From assembly GCA_002309765.1 (NCBI GenBank), contig DBXY01000028.1:4366-30520 (forward strand): 26,155 bases of DNA, in the 5' to 3' direction. The stretch's first letter is position 1, and each line of letters opens with the position of its first letter. Shown one piece after another: positions 16,301 through 25,475 of this stretch. A model generated the notes under the pieces. The model had not been told where the DNA came from. It did no database searches and worked only from the letters and a program-made list of their open reading frames with translations. Position numbers and translations under genes: made by a program. The DNA is from Verrucomicrobia bacterium UBA1200 (GTDB taxonomy: Bacteria; Verrucomicrobiota; Kiritimatiellia; RFP12; UBA1067).

Positions 16301-17721
16301 TGAACATCAGCGAGATCGATCCGTTGGAGTTGGCCCACAAGCGTCCGGATTGGAGCGCCGTAGAGCCGCTTACCAAGGGTCAGAAATCCGGTTTCCTGCT
16401 TTTCCTCGCGGCGTTGTTGGCGGCGGTTGTGGTGGCACCGGTGCGGACGGCCCAGATTCTGGTCGCGGTCTGCACCGCGGTGTACGTGGTGATGACGTTG
16501 TACAAGTTTCTTGTGATCGGCAAGTCCGCTTCCCCGAAGGCGATTATGCGGTTTTCCGCCGAAGATATCGCCAAGCGGGACGCCGCCGGGGATTGGCCGG
16601 TTTATACCATCCTGATCCCGATGTACCGCGAACCGGAAACGCTTAAGCAGATGATCGGCGCGTTGGAAAAGATGGATTATCCGGCCGACAAAAAGGACGT
16701 GCAGTTCTTGCTGGAAGAGGACGACGACCTTACGCTAAACGCGGCCGCGCAGCTGCAAATGCCGCCCGGTTTCCGGGTGACCAAGATACCGGAATCCTTC
16801 CCGCGCACCAAACCCAAAGCCTGCAACATCGGTCTGCATCTGGCGAAAGGCAAGTATTTGGTGATTTACGATGCGGAAGATCTGCCGGAGCCGGACCAAT
16901 TGAAAAAAGCCGTTTTGGCGTTTGAGCAATCGCCGGAAAACGTGGCCTGCGTGCAGTCGCGGCTGAACTATTACAATCCCCGGCAGAATCTGCTTACCAG
17001 ATGGTTTACCGCCGAGTATTCTGCCTGGTTCGATTTGCAGTTGCCGGGGTTGGCGGCGCTTGGCGCGGTGATTCCGTTGGGCGGCACCTCCAATCATTTC
17101 AAGACTGACATTCTTCAGCAACTGATGGGATGGGACGCGTACAACGTTACGGAAGATTGTGATCTCGGCATTCGCTTGGGGCGGGCCGGTTACACCACCA
17201 GAATGTTGGAAACCACCACATGGGAAGAGGCTTGCAGCGTGTTCCGCTTTTGGATCAAGCAGCGCACCCGCTGGCAAAAGGGTTATATCCAAACTTGGTT
17301 CGTGCACATGCGTAAGCCGTTTTTGCTGCTCAGAGAACTAGGGTTGGTGAATTTCATGCACTATCAGCTGCTGGTGGGCGGGGTTACGTTCTCGGTGCTG
17401 GTAAACCCGTTTTTCTGGACGATGGCGCTAGGGTGGTTTATCTTTCGTCCCGAAGGGGCAGACCGACTGTTTCCCGGGCCGGTGTTCGCCGCCGGCGCGT
17501 TTTGCCTGTTTGTGGGCAACTTTGTTTTCGTGTACATCAATCTGCTGGGGTGCTGCAAACGCAAGTGGGATGACCTGATGTGGGCTTCGCTGCTCACTCC
17601 CGTGTACTGGATGATGATGAGCTACAGCGGCTGGCGGGCCTTCATACAATTCTTCCGGGCGCCGTTTGTTTGGGAGAAGACCCAACACGGCCTTGCCAAA
17701 ACGACTGGAGGTGCGAAATGA
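16300..17721 (+). CDS. GT2 family membrane glycosyltransferase (cellulose synthase-like)
   Basis: A 473-residue inner-membrane enzyme, starting at ATG 16300 which overlaps the fucosidase stop; AAGGGGA lies just upstream. Two N-terminal membrane segments (about 29-47 and 51-73) precede a cytoplasmic GT-A domain. The processive GT2 signature is complete: Asp residues in EEDDD at 139-143, DAED at 191-194, TED at 284-286 and QRTRW at 321-325. Three or four further membrane segments follow (about 355-382, 395-417 and 430-447). Such enzymes polymerise and often export beta-glycans, or add single sugars to lipid carriers; the sugar is not determined. There is no PilZ domain. Its stop overlaps the next start by four bases. 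Confidence 0.9.
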   Translation: MNISEIDPLELAHKRPDWSAVEPLTKGQKSGFLLFLAALLAAVVVAPVRTAQILVAVCTAVYVVMTLYKFLVIGKSASPKAIMRFSAEDIAKRDAAGDWPVYTILIPMYREPETLKQMIGALEKMDYPADKKDVQFLLEEDDDLTLNAAAQLQMPPGFRVTKIPESFPRTKPKACNIGLHLAKGKYLVIYDAEDLPEPDQLKKAVLAFEQSPENVACVQSRLNYYNPRQNLLTRWFTAEYSAWFDLQLPGLAALGAVIPLGGTSNHFKTDILQQLMGWDAYNVTEDCDLGIRLGRAGYTTRMLETTTWEEACSVFRFWIKQRTRWQKGYIQTWFVHMRKPFLLLRELGLVNFMHYQLLVGGVTFSVLVNPFFWTMALGWFIFRPEGADRLFPGPVFAAGAFCLFVGNFVFVYINLLGCCKRKWDDLMWASLLTPVYWMMMSYSGWRAFIQFFRAPFVWEKTQHGLAKTTGGAK

Positions 17722-18863
17722 AGCGTCGGCTGGCGTTTTGGCTGGGATTGGCGGTTTCGGCAGTTTTGGCCGCTCTGGCGCTGATCGGTATTTTCCGCGG
17801 CGGGCACTCCGGATTGCTGTATGCCGGGATTAACGGCATTTGCAGAGAAATCCTGCGTGGTTCGACGGAAGGACGGCAGGCGCTGGTCGGTTCCTGTTGG
17901 CACGGTCCGTTGCCAACATTGTTCGCCCTTCCCTTTATGGCGGTTCTCGATGGTTATTGGGGCTTCTTCGGCTGTCTGGCGGCGCAATTTGCAGCGCTGT
18001 GGCTGATGTTGCTGGGCGTCGGGACGCTGGCGCCGCGTAATGCTGTGTTGCGCTTCGGTTTGCAAATCGCGGCGGTGGCGGCGGTTGTGGCCCTGCGCAA
18101 CTGCGTTGACTGGCACCTGGGAATGTCGTTGGCGTTGGGGTTGATTGCGGTGCTGATTCGCGCTTTATGGGATTGGACTGTCCGCGGCGGCGCAAAATCG
18201 GTGGTGGGGATCGGATTTTCCTCCGCGCTGCTTTTGTGGTGCGGCGCGCAGTTCTTTGTCCCGGTGGCGGCGGCGTTGCTTTGGATGCTGTTGGTTGCCT
18301 TGCGCAAATGCGATTTGCGGTGCCGGATGCAGGCTTGGTTTTTACTGGGTTGCGGGCCGGTGCTGTATGTGTTGGCGGTCTGGATGCTGCTCAACCGGTT
18401 GGTGATGAACGACTGGATTTACTTCATGCGCTCTTATAGGTTGGGGAGCGTGGCGGAAGCCTTCCATAATCCCGGGAACGTTCGCGACGACATAAAAACT
18501 GCTCATTGGTCTTGCAAGTGTATCGAAGAATACGTAAAGGCGAAATCGCAGTATGCGCGCGTGTTTGTCGTCGGCTATGCCGGGCTTGACCTCTTGCGGC
18601 ATTATGGCGTCCATGATTGCCTGACCCCGAACATGGATCTGCATGTCGGGGATTTGCGTTACGCATACAAAGGCCAGCACTTGTTTGTGTTGGTGCCGAA
18701 ACCGGAGGGCATCGCGAAATTCGAGAGCGTTTTTTGGCGTTATCCCGATATTTACACCCGCGGCGCGGAACGGTTGTTGCTTGACCGTGACTTTGCTGAT
18801 GGTTGGCGGTTGTTTGAGGTGGTCGCCGCGCCGACCCAGGAGCAGTTGGACGAATGGAACTGA
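17718..18863 (+). CDS. polytopic membrane protein of unknown function with C-terminal soluble domain
   Basis: A 381-residue protein with about seven or eight membrane segments in the first 245 residues, and a hydrophilic C-terminal domain (about 255-381). ATG 17718 overlaps the GT2 stop by four bases and has GGAGG seven bases ahead. I recognise no family. The layout, a compact helical bundle followed by a C-terminal soluble domain with a VFVVGYAGLDLL strand and VLVPKPEG, loosely resembles GT-C type glycosyltransferases or their truncated relatives, but no catalytic motif can be shown. Its place between a GT2 enzyme and a CPBP protease suggests a part in surface glycan assembly. Its last ten bases overlap the CPBP gene. 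Confidence 0.75.
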   Translation: MKRRLAFWLGLAVSAVLAALALIGIFRGGHSGLLYAGINGICREILRGSTEGRQALVGSCWHGPLPTLFALPFMAVLDGYWGFFGCLAAQFAALWLMLLGVGTLAPRNAVLRFGLQIAAVAAVVALRNCVDWHLGMSLALGLIAVLIRALWDWTVRGGAKSVVGIGFSSALLLWCGAQFFVPVAAALLWMLLVALRKCDLRCRMQAWFLLGCGPVLYVLAVWMLLNRLVMNDWIYFMRSYRLGSVAEAFHNPGNVRDDIKTAHWSCKCIEEYVKAKSQYARVFVVGYAGLDLLRHYGVHDCLTPNMDLHVGDLRYAYKGQHLFVLVPKPEGIAKFESVFWRYPDIYTRGAERLLLDRDFADGWRLFEVVAAPTQEQLDEWN

Positions 18864-19624
18864 ATCGGCATGAACGGCGTTCCGTAACGCTCGGACATAT
18901 CGCGCCCTTTGCGCTGTGGATCGCGTTTATGCTGCTGTTGCAGGCGCTGGAGCGTTTCGGCTGTTGCCCGCGTTGGCTGTATCCGTGGACCTACGCGGCC
19001 AAAAGCGTGGCCTGTGCGGCATTGTTCCTGTGTTTGAAACCTTGGCGGGTTTATCCACGTTTTGAATCGCGTCATTTGGGGTTGGCGTTACTCGCCGGAT
19101 TGGCGGTGGCGGCGGTATGGATTTTGCCCGAAACCCCTTGGATAGCGAACCGTTGCCCGCGCTTGTTTGAATTCTATTACCGTTGGCTGGTGATGATGCC
19201 CGGCGGCTATCCCGACTATTACCAGCCTTCGCTGTTCCCGGCGCTGCCGGCCGGGCATTTGTCGCTGGCGTACTCGGTTGATGAAGCGGGGTGGGGGATG
19301 GTGGCCATGAAACTTTTCGGTTCGGCGGTTACCATTGCCGTTGCGGAGGAGTTTTTTTTCCGCGGCTTTTTGTATCGCTGGCTGCGCCAGGGTGAATTTT
19401 GGAAAATTCCGTTGGCGCGTTTCGATGCCCAGACTTTCTGGATGGTGGTCGCGGTGTTCGGGTTGGAACACGACCGCTGGCTGGCCGGAATGATGGCGGG
19501 CGCGGTTTACGGTTGGCTTGCGGTGCGTACTGGGAACGTTTGGGCAGGGGCGTTGGCGCACGGGGTGACCAATCTCGTGCTGGGAATCTACGTTGTGTTG
19601 TCAAGGCAATACGGCTTTTGGTGA
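18854..19624 (+). CDS. CPBP (CAAX-type) intramembrane metalloprotease, exosortase-associated type
   Basis: A 256-residue membrane protein with about seven or eight hydrophobic segments. The CPBP/Abi motifs are present: EEFFFR with Glu165, Glu166 and Arg170; FGLEHDRW with His206; and AHGVTN with His236 and Asn240. The family is related to Rce1 and includes intramembrane proteases and bacteriocin-immunity proteins. This sequence, with its VAEEFFFRGFLYRWL and LEHDRWLAGMMAG blocks, resembles the CAAX-related proteins found with exosortase and polysaccharide genes. No exosortase or PEP-CTERM protein is seen in the window. It begins ten bases inside the upstream gene, with GGAG about a dozen bases ahead. 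Its role may be to process a surface protein linked to the GT2 product; that is inference. Confidence 0.87.
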   Translation: MELNRHERRSVTLGHIAPFALWIAFMLLLQALERFGCCPRWLYPWTYAAKSVACAALFLCLKPWRVYPRFESRHLGLALLAGLAVAAVWILPETPWIANRCPRLFEFYYRWLVMMPGGYPDYYQPSLFPALPAGHLSLAYSVDEAGWGMVAMKLFGSAVTIAVAEEFFFRGFLYRWLRQGEFWKIPLARFDAQTFWMVVAVFGLEHDRWLAGMMAGAVYGWLAVRTGNVWAGALAHGVTNLVLGIYVVLSRQYGFW

Positions 19625-19685
19625 GGCTGTGCCGGATTTGTGTTTTTCGTGTGATTGTTAACTGACAAAAGGAAGGTGGGACGTA

Positions 19686-21098
19686 ATGAACGCAAAAGGC
19701 ATTGGGTTGGTTTTGTTGGCCGGTTTCGCCGGTTTTGCTTTTTCCGAGACGGTTGATTTCACGAAAGTGGCTGGAAAAGTGCGCCATGAGTTGCACTCTT
19801 CGGGATTCGGTCCCATGATCTGTTCCTGCCCGCCATCTGCCATCGCCGATATCAAAGAGATGAATCTTCTGAACGCGCGGACTCACGACTGGGCGTTGAT
19901 TAATCCTGGCCAGCGAGTTTGTGACTACTTCCACATTTTCCCGCTTCAGCATTTGGATGCCAAAGACCCGAAGAATTACGTGTTCGCGCCCACGGATTAT
20001 TTGCTCAAACTGACCCGTGAAGAGACCGGCCTTGGCATCTTCTTCCGGCTCGGCACGTCAATCGAGCACTCCGGGGAGAAGGTGCATTTCAACTCGCTCA
20101 TTCCGACCGATTTCGATAAAGTCGCAGAGAGTTTCGCCGGCACAATCCGCCACTACAACAAAGGGTGGGCGGACGGTTTTAATTGGGGAATCCAATATTG
20201 GGAAATCTGGAACGAGCCGGACGGCCACAACAATATGTGGTGCGAGCCGAATGAAAGCGAGAACAACGATCCCGCCCGCCGCAAAAAATTCGTCCGTTTC
20301 TTTACCACGGTCCTGAAACGTCTCAAGGGCGAATTTCCGGAAATCAAAGTCGGCGGCCCGGCCCTCTGCTCAATGAGGGAGGATTATTTTACCGACCTTT
20401 TGACCGCCTGTAAAGAGGCTGGGGTCGCGCCGGATTTCATTTCCTGGCATTACTACGGCGATAATCCCGATGTCATGATTACGTCGGCGGATAAGGCGAG
20501 GGAGCTTTGCGATTCTTTGGGTTTCAACCAATGCGAACTCATTCTGAACGAGTGGCATTATCTCGGTTGTTCTTGGAAAGATTTGCGCGACCCTTCGCCC
20601 GAGATTAAGAAACGGGTCTGGTCCGGCCCCGCCTCCCACAACGGAATCGACTCGGCGTGTTTCACGCTTTCCGCGCTTGCAAAATTCCAAACCTCAAAAT
20701 TGGGCCAGGCGTACTACTATGGTTGCCGGCATGACGGCAGTTGGGGTTACAAGGGCGCGGATAACAATAAGTTCAAGGTTTGGTACGCGCTGAAAATCTT
20801 CGGCGACATTATAAGGGATACGCCGGTGCTTTGCGAGCCGTCGTTCTCCGAACATTTGGTGGTTTTCCCCACCAAATCCGCCGACGGGAAAGCGCAACGG
20901 CTGTTGGTGGTGGATTATCGCGGCGGCAAATCGGAAATCAGTTTGGACATTGCCGGCGCGGGCGCGGTTAAATCGGCGTTGCTGCTGGATTATACGCACA
21001 ATGCTACGCCGGTCGAGGTGGACTGCCAAGACGGTAAACTGCTGCTTCGGAAACCTGACACGAACTCTGCCGCGTTTGTCATTAATTTTGGCGAATAA
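19686..21098 (+). CDS. exported GH39-like clan A glycosidase
   Basis: A 470-residue protein with a signal peptide (about 1-19, ending AFS). A (beta/alpha)8 barrel spans about 35-360. YWEIWNEPDG puts Glu177 as acid/base and LILNEWHYLG puts Glu289 as nucleophile, the usual NEP/E pair of clan GH-A. A small C-terminal beta domain follows (about 385-470). The pattern is closest to GH39 (beta-xylosidase, alpha-L-iduronidase and relatives), but GH5 or an unclassified clan A family cannot be excluded. AAGGAAGG before ATG 19686 is a strong ribosome binding site. It lies 61 bases after the CPBP gene and may belong to that operon. Its stop is 15 bases from the convergent next gene, with no clear terminator. 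Confidence 0.82.
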   Translation: MNAKGIGLVLLAGFAGFAFSETVDFTKVAGKVRHELHSSGFGPMICSCPPSAIADIKEMNLLNARTHDWALINPGQRVCDYFHIFPLQHLDAKDPKNYVFAPTDYLLKLTREETGLGIFFRLGTSIEHSGEKVHFNSLIPTDFDKVAESFAGTIRHYNKGWADGFNWGIQYWEIWNEPDGHNNMWCEPNESENNDPARRKKFVRFFTTVLKRLKGEFPEIKVGGPALCSMREDYFTDLLTACKEAGVAPDFISWHYYGDNPDVMITSADKARELCDSLGFNQCELILNEWHYLGCSWKDLRDPSPEIKKRVWSGPASHNGIDSACFTLSALAKFQTSKLGQAYYYGCRHDGSWGYKGADNNKFKVWYALKIFGDIIRDTPVLCEPSFSEHLVVFPTKSADGKAQRLLVVDYRGGKSEISLDIAGAGAVKSALLLDYTHNATPVEVDCQDGKLLLRKPDTNSAAFVINFGE

Positions 21099-21113
21099 GG
21101 TCGGCAATCCCGG

Positions 21114-24100
21114 CTATAACACCTCGCGCACTTGAAGCGTGCCGCCGTTGCCGATTTGCAAATAACCGATATGCCGCGGCGGCACTTTTATGGCGTGCCC
21201 GTCGCGCTGCGTTACGTATTCCTTGTCGCCGCCGTTCCAAAACACCCAGCCGGTCGCGTTTTTCCCCGGAACGCGGAAGGTCTCAAAATCTGGCGGATCG
21301 GAAGGGGTTCTGGTCTTCGATACACCGGAAATCTCAATTGCCTTGCCGTACAGGGAACGCAACACGGGTATCATTTCTTTGCCTTGCGCTTCCATCTGCG
21401 CGCAATTGTAAATGACGCATCCGTTACCGCGTTTCCAACGGGAAATCAGCGTATGCCCGTTTTTGGTCAGCCAATCGCTGGCGGTGTCTAGTACAAGCTC
21501 CAGTTCCGGACGGTAATTGCCGACGGCAGGTAAATCAGCGGCAAAAGGTTGTAACGGCAATGGTTCTTTGGCGTGTGCTCCGCACAACCGCTTGAGCCAA
21601 TCGGCGTGAATCGCTCCGCTGGCGTCAAAAACGGGATTTCCTGACAAAACCAATGTGCCGCCGCGCTCGACAAAACGCTCTAGCCATTCGATTTGCGATT
21701 CCGAAAGAACATACGCCGCGGGATAGATGATAAGCCGTACGGATTCGGGGATTTCGGACAGCATAGAGTCGGTCAATTTTGAATGGTTGACCCCGTGCCA
21801 CACCAGCACTTGATCGGCGGTATGCGCCGCCGAGACAACTTTGCCGCGTTCAGAAGTGTGCCGGAGATGCTCGCCCATGACGATTACCGTGTCGGGCGGG
21901 TTATCCGCCAGTTCCAGCTTGCCGAATGTGTCGGCCATTTTTCGGAAAAGCGCGGCGGTGGGACGCGGTACCCCGGTGGAATGCACCAGCCCGCAGGGAA
22001 ATATCCCTTCCATCGGGTCGCGCCAGTGCCAAGAGAGAAGCGCGGTCGCGCCAAGCCCAAATGCGTGTGAAACCAGATAGCGGAACCGGTAGTCGTACGA
22101 TTCGTCGTCATCGCCCATGCCCCAAGGGTCGGAACTCTTGAACGTCGGGTGGTTCTTGGCGCCGCACTCGCCAACCAGCAACGGCTTTCCTAGCACGCGC
22201 AGATCCAAATCTTTAATTTCCTGCGGCATATTAATCGGATCGCCGTAGTAATGGCGGTCGGTGAAGTCGAGGTCGAGCGAGGCGAGTTGCGGGTCTTTCG
22301 TGCTTGACCCGCCGGCCCAACCTTGACTCCATCCTACGGAAACCGGCACGGCTGGCGCAATTCTTTTGACGGCGGTAAGGTTGGTTTTCGCCCATTGCCG
22401 TTGGATAGCCGAAGCGGTTTGATAGCGTTTAAGGTCGTAGGCGTCATTCCAATGACCGGTCTTGGGGGGCAAATCGCCGAGTCGGGATTTGAATGCCGGG
22501 TTTTCCATGTCTAACGCCGGTTCGTTGCAGATGTCGATCGCGAAACCGGGCACCTCCCGGTAACGCGATGCGATTTCGGCAATGGTTTGGTTCTCGTTTT
22601 CCAGTTGTTTCGGGTCTGCGGTGTTCCCCAGGTTGGGAGTGTGGTAAAGCACGATGCCGAATTTCTGCGCCAACTGGACAACGGCATCGCTGACCCTTTT
22701 TTCGTGTTCGTTGTGGAATGTCAGGAAGCAGCGCGTCCAGCGCAACCCGTGTTCGCGCATTTGCTGGAAATCGCGGAAGAAGTTAAGCGGAGACCGGGCC
22801 GTTACGGAAAGGTGCTGTCCCCAGAATGTTTGGCATCCCATAAAGAATCTGGATTCTCCGTCGATGGTCAGGCGAAGCCCTTCGCGCCGCAAACGCGGAC
22901 CGTTTGCGATTACCTTTTCGTTCCATATAACCATCGCGCCGGTTTCGCGGTCGATTTTCTTGCCGTCGGTCTCCAGTCCGGCGGTGAGGTACAGAAAGTC
23001 CGGCGCATTGTCGGGAATCGGCCACTCCGCCGCGATGAGTTCGCTCTTGCCCGCTTCGATATTAGCTTCGCGACTGAAGGTGGCGATTTCTCTGAGCGAT
23101 TCGTCGGCTAAACGGAAAACCACCTTTCCTTTCCGGGGCGAAGTGGAAAAATTCGAGACCCGCGTCAACAGTTTCGCGGTTTCGCCGTGACGGTAACAGG
23201 CGTATTCCGCCGTTGTGCCGTTCAAATAGAAACGCCTCAGCAAGGTTTCGACCACCGGTAGTAAAAGCTGCTGCGTGACCGGCGATTCGGCGGCGAAAAG
23301 GTCGCGGTTGTCCACGCCGAAAATCGCCCAGCTTGATCCCGCGAAGGTGCCAGTGAAATGTTGGACAATCGCCCCGGCATGGCCGCGTGGCTGGCCTTGC
23401 GCATCGGCGCAGGAGAGTAGGGGACGCCAGCACGCGCGATTGGGGCCGAATCCGTGGCCGTTGACTCCCAGTTGCGCGATGGCGGAAAGTCCGTCGAGTG
23501 CGCCGTCGATAACTATTGGCGGGAATACCCCCGCCATTTCACGACTCGTCTCCGTTTTAGCTACATGCCGCAGCGTGAAGGACGGGTCGAACGCGCCGAT
23601 CTGCTCGTACTTCGGATGAATAGCGTCGCGAATCAGCCCGGTGCGCGTGTTGATTTGCGGGATTACGGTTTCGTGCAGCGATTGTAACGGATCCGTTCCG
23701 ACGCGGATGTCGGACAAACTGGCGGAGTGCCCGGCATTCGATTCCGCAATGTCCGTCGCCACACCGAAGATAATGCGGTTTACTCGCGAGAAGCAAACCC
23801 GGTCTCCCGCGTCGCCGCGCCCAATACTCGCATTGTCCGACCAATAGACAAAATCTTGCGGGATGAGACTGTATAACTGCCACGATTCTTTGAGCGGAAC
23901 CGCGTAATGCCAGCGAGAACCGTCATCCTCGTCCAATTCGAACCAGACTTTCTTGGTGTTTGGCGAACCTTTCGCCCAAAAGCTGATAAGCGACCAATCC
24001 TTTGTATCGACTTTCGGGAACGGTACGGTTGCGGTATTGTAGGTTTGCAGGTTCAGGGTGGAGACCTCGATTCCGTTTCGTCCGTTGTGGCCCGCGATGT

Positions 24101-25202
24101 CACGGACTTCGGTTGCGTACCCCGGCGTATTACATTTCTGCCATTTTGCCGACGGTGGAATCGGGACCTCGACCTCGCCGATTACCGATTTCCGCGGTAA
24201 ATCATGTACGGAGTCCCATCGGCCATAGATTTGATCGACCGGTTTGTCAAAAGCGTAACCGCCGCATGCAAGCAATGATCCTCCGCTGGACAGGAACATG
24301 ATTAAAGAGTCTGCCGCCGCGCTTGGGAAAAATGACCCGCTGGGAACAATCAGAAGGTCGAACATTTCGCGATGAAGGATGGCCGGGTTGGCAACCATTT
24401 CTCCGGACAGCCTTACCGTCTCGTAACGCGGGTTCAACACGTGTTCAAAAATTTCCGGGCGGGAAGGAAATCCGCATCCGGAAACATGATTCGCCAGCCC
24501 CAGATCCAAGATACCGATTCGTGGACGTCCGTTATGGTTGCGGGGCAATCCGTATTTCTCCAGCCATGCGTCCCGATCGCGCAGTTGCCTATCAAGTCGT
24601 TTTTGTTCTTCTATGTCCGCCGTTCCCGGACGGTACGGCGACACTGACTCACCCTCTTCCACCTGAAGTTCGGTGAACCAGGCTTTTCCGAAACCGTACA
24701 GACAAACCGAGAAGCGGGCGGTCTGCGTACCTTTGGGAAGCTCCGGCACGGTGAAAACGATTCGTTTCCAATCCGTCGTGCCAGACACTTTTTCCGGCGA
24801 ATCATTCACCGCCAGGCGTTTTGCTTGAGCGGAGAAACAGTTTAGGGAAATGTAAGCAAGCGAGCCTTCGCGCAACCCTTCGGTTTTTACCCAGCCGCTG
24901 ACCGTGTAAGGAGTATTCGCCCGAATACCGGTAACCGGGCGGTGAACCATATTCCAAAGCCGGTCGCCCGTTACGTTCGCCTCGACTCGCAAAGCCGCCG
25001 CGCCGTTGTGCGTAACGTTCGTGTCCACAAAACAATTTGCCCGTTCGCCGCCCTGCGCGGTCCAACCGACCGGCGCGTTGTCCGAACCCGTCCTGAAATC
25101 GAACCGGCTGTTGCGCAGCAGATTGCCGGGACCGGCGCCGAATGCCGTCAGCCCGGAAATCCCGCATACCAACGCCATAACCATAACTGTCCAACGTTTC
25201 AT
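21114..25202 (-). CDS. giant secreted multidomain clan GH-A glycosidase (GH5/GH42-like)
   Basis: A 1362-residue protein starting at the ATG whose complement is 25200-25202; an in-frame ATG 30 bases upstream lacks a ribosome binding site and would spoil the signal peptide (about 1-23). Domains in order: a carbohydrate-binding-like beta-sandwich (about 25-185, beginning NLLRNSRFD), a Rossmann/GATase-like domain (about 215-330), a second beta-sandwich (about 365-515), a further beta-rich region, the TIM barrel (about 780-1080), another GATase-like domain (about 1090-1200) and a small C-terminal beta domain. DICNEPALD places Glu894 as acid/base and LVGECGAK Glu1012 as nucleophile. The substrate is unknown. 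It is the only gene on this strand and has its own promoter. Confidence 0.85.
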   Translation of the reverse strand: MKRWTVMVMALVCGISGLTAFGAGPGNLLRNSRFDFRTGSDNAPVGWTAQGGERANCFVDTNVTHNGAAALRVEANVTGDRLWNMVHRPVTGIRANTPYTVSGWVKTEGLREGSLAYISLNCFSAQAKRLAVNDSPEKVSGTTDWKRIVFTVPELPKGTQTARFSVCLYGFGKAWFTELQVEEGESVSPYRPGTADIEEQKRLDRQLRDRDAWLEKYGLPRNHNGRPRIGILDLGLANHVSGCGFPSRPEIFEHVLNPRYETVRLSGEMVANPAILHREMFDLLIVPSGSFFPSAAADSLIMFLSSGGSLLACGGYAFDKPVDQIYGRWDSVHDLPRKSVIGEVEVPIPPSAKWQKCNTPGYATEVRDIAGHNGRNGIEVSTLNLQTYNTATVPFPKVDTKDWSLISFWAKGSPNTKKVWFELDEDDGSRWHYAVPLKESWQLYSLIPQDFVYWSDNASIGRGDAGDRVCFSRVNRIIFGVATDIAESNAGHSASLSDIRVGTDPLQSLHETVIPQINTRTGLIRDAIHPKYEQIGAFDPSFTLRHVAKTETSREMAGVFPPIVIDGALDGLSAIAQLGVNGHGFGPNRACWRPLLSCADAQGQPRGHAGAIVQHFTGTFAGSSWAIFGVDNRDLFAAESPVTQQLLLPVVETLLRRFYLNGTTAEYACYRHGETAKLLTRVSNFSTSPRKGKVVFRLADESLREIATFSREANIEAGKSELIAAEWPIPDNAPDFLYLTAGLETDGKKIDRETGAMVIWNEKVIANGPRLRREGLRLTIDGESRFFMGCQTFWGQHLSVTARSPLNFFRDFQQMREHGLRWTRCFLTFHNEHEKRVSDAVVQLAQKFGIVLYHTPNLGNTADPKQLENENQTIAEIASRYREVPGFAIDICNEPALDMENPAFKSRLGDLPPKTGHWNDAYDLKRYQTASAIQRQWAKTNLTAVKRIAPAVPVSVGWSQGWAGGSSTKDPQLASLDLDFTDRHYYGDPINMPQEIKDLDLRVLGKPLLVGECGAKNHPTFKSSDPWGMGDDDESYDYRFRYLVSHAFGLGATALLSWHWRDPMEGIFPCGLVHSTGVPRPTAALFRKMADTFGKLELADNPPDTVIVMGEHLRHTSERGKVVSAAHTADQVLVWHGVNHSKLTDSMLSEIPESVRLIIYPAAYVLSESQIEWLERFVERGGTLVLSGNPVFDASGAIHADWLKRLCGAHAKEPLPLQPFAADLPAVGNYRPELELVLDTASDWLTKNGHTLISRWKRGNGCVIYNCAQMEAQGKEMIPVLRSLYGKAIEISGVSKTRTPSDPPDFETFRVPGKNATGWVFWNGGDKEYVTQRDGHAIKVPPRHIGYLQIGNGGTLQVREVL

Positions 25203-25206
25203 CTTG

Positions 25207-25211
25207 TCTCC
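25207..25211 (-). promoter_or_regulatory. ribosome binding site fixing the giant glycosidase start
   Basis: On the minus strand GGAGA precedes ATG 25202 with four bases between. This decides the start in favour of the shorter form that begins MKRW. Confidence 0.7.
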
Positions 25212-25241
25212 AAGCTTCACTATCCAAATCACCGAGTCGAA

Positions 25242-25270
25242 ATTCTATCAAATCCCGACTCGCAAGACAA
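25242..25270 (-). promoter_or_regulatory. sigma70-like promoter of the giant glycosidase gene
   Basis: On the minus strand TTGTCT (complement of 25265-25270) and TAGAAT (complement of 25242-25247) are 17 bases apart. The transcript would start near 25235, giving a leader of about 33 bases with the GGAGA site. Confidence 0.5.
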
Positions 25271-25307
25271 GTCCGGCGAATTAATATGGGGCGCATCTCC
25301 GTAATGT

Positions 25308-25433
25308 CTCACGCAAAGTGCGCATAGAGAATTTTCTAACACAAAGTGCACAAAGGACACAAAGAGCTTGGAGCTTGCGGACACGACAAGCGCTTCGTAT
25401 GCATGACCCTACCTTTTTTACCTCACGCAAAGT
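25308..25433. repeat. CACGCAAAG / ACACAAAG repeat cluster
   Basis: CTCACGCAAAGT occurs exactly at 25308-25319 and again at 25422-25433. Between them, variants of CACAAAG occur at about 25337-25364, three in close succession. Such CACGCAAAG-rich intergenic repeats occur in many environmental bacterial genomes, as I recall; their role is unknown. Confidence 0.5.
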
Positions 25434-25446
25434 TTTCATGAAACTT
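25430..25446. repeat. short inverted repeat
   Basis: AAGTTT and AAACTT are separated by five bases, an AT-rich 6-bp stem within the divergent region. It could be an operator half-site pair or chance. Confidence 0.3.
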
Positions 25447-25475
25447 CAAGTTAAGCTGGACCACCTTGCCTATAA

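Noticed and set aside
17580..17717. Upstream extension of the membrane protein frame
   Set aside because: It overlaps GT2 codons out of frame; ATG 17718 with GGAGG and a four-base overlap is far better.
3896..25202. Bacteroidota-type polysaccharide utilisation locus
   Set aside because: No SusC/SusD pair, hybrid two-component regulator or sulfatase set is present; the glycosidases are mixed with housekeeping genes.
25203..25232. Upstream ATG for the giant glycosidase
   Set aside because: It would precede the signal peptide with charged residues and lacks a ribosome binding site; GGAGA serves ATG 25202.
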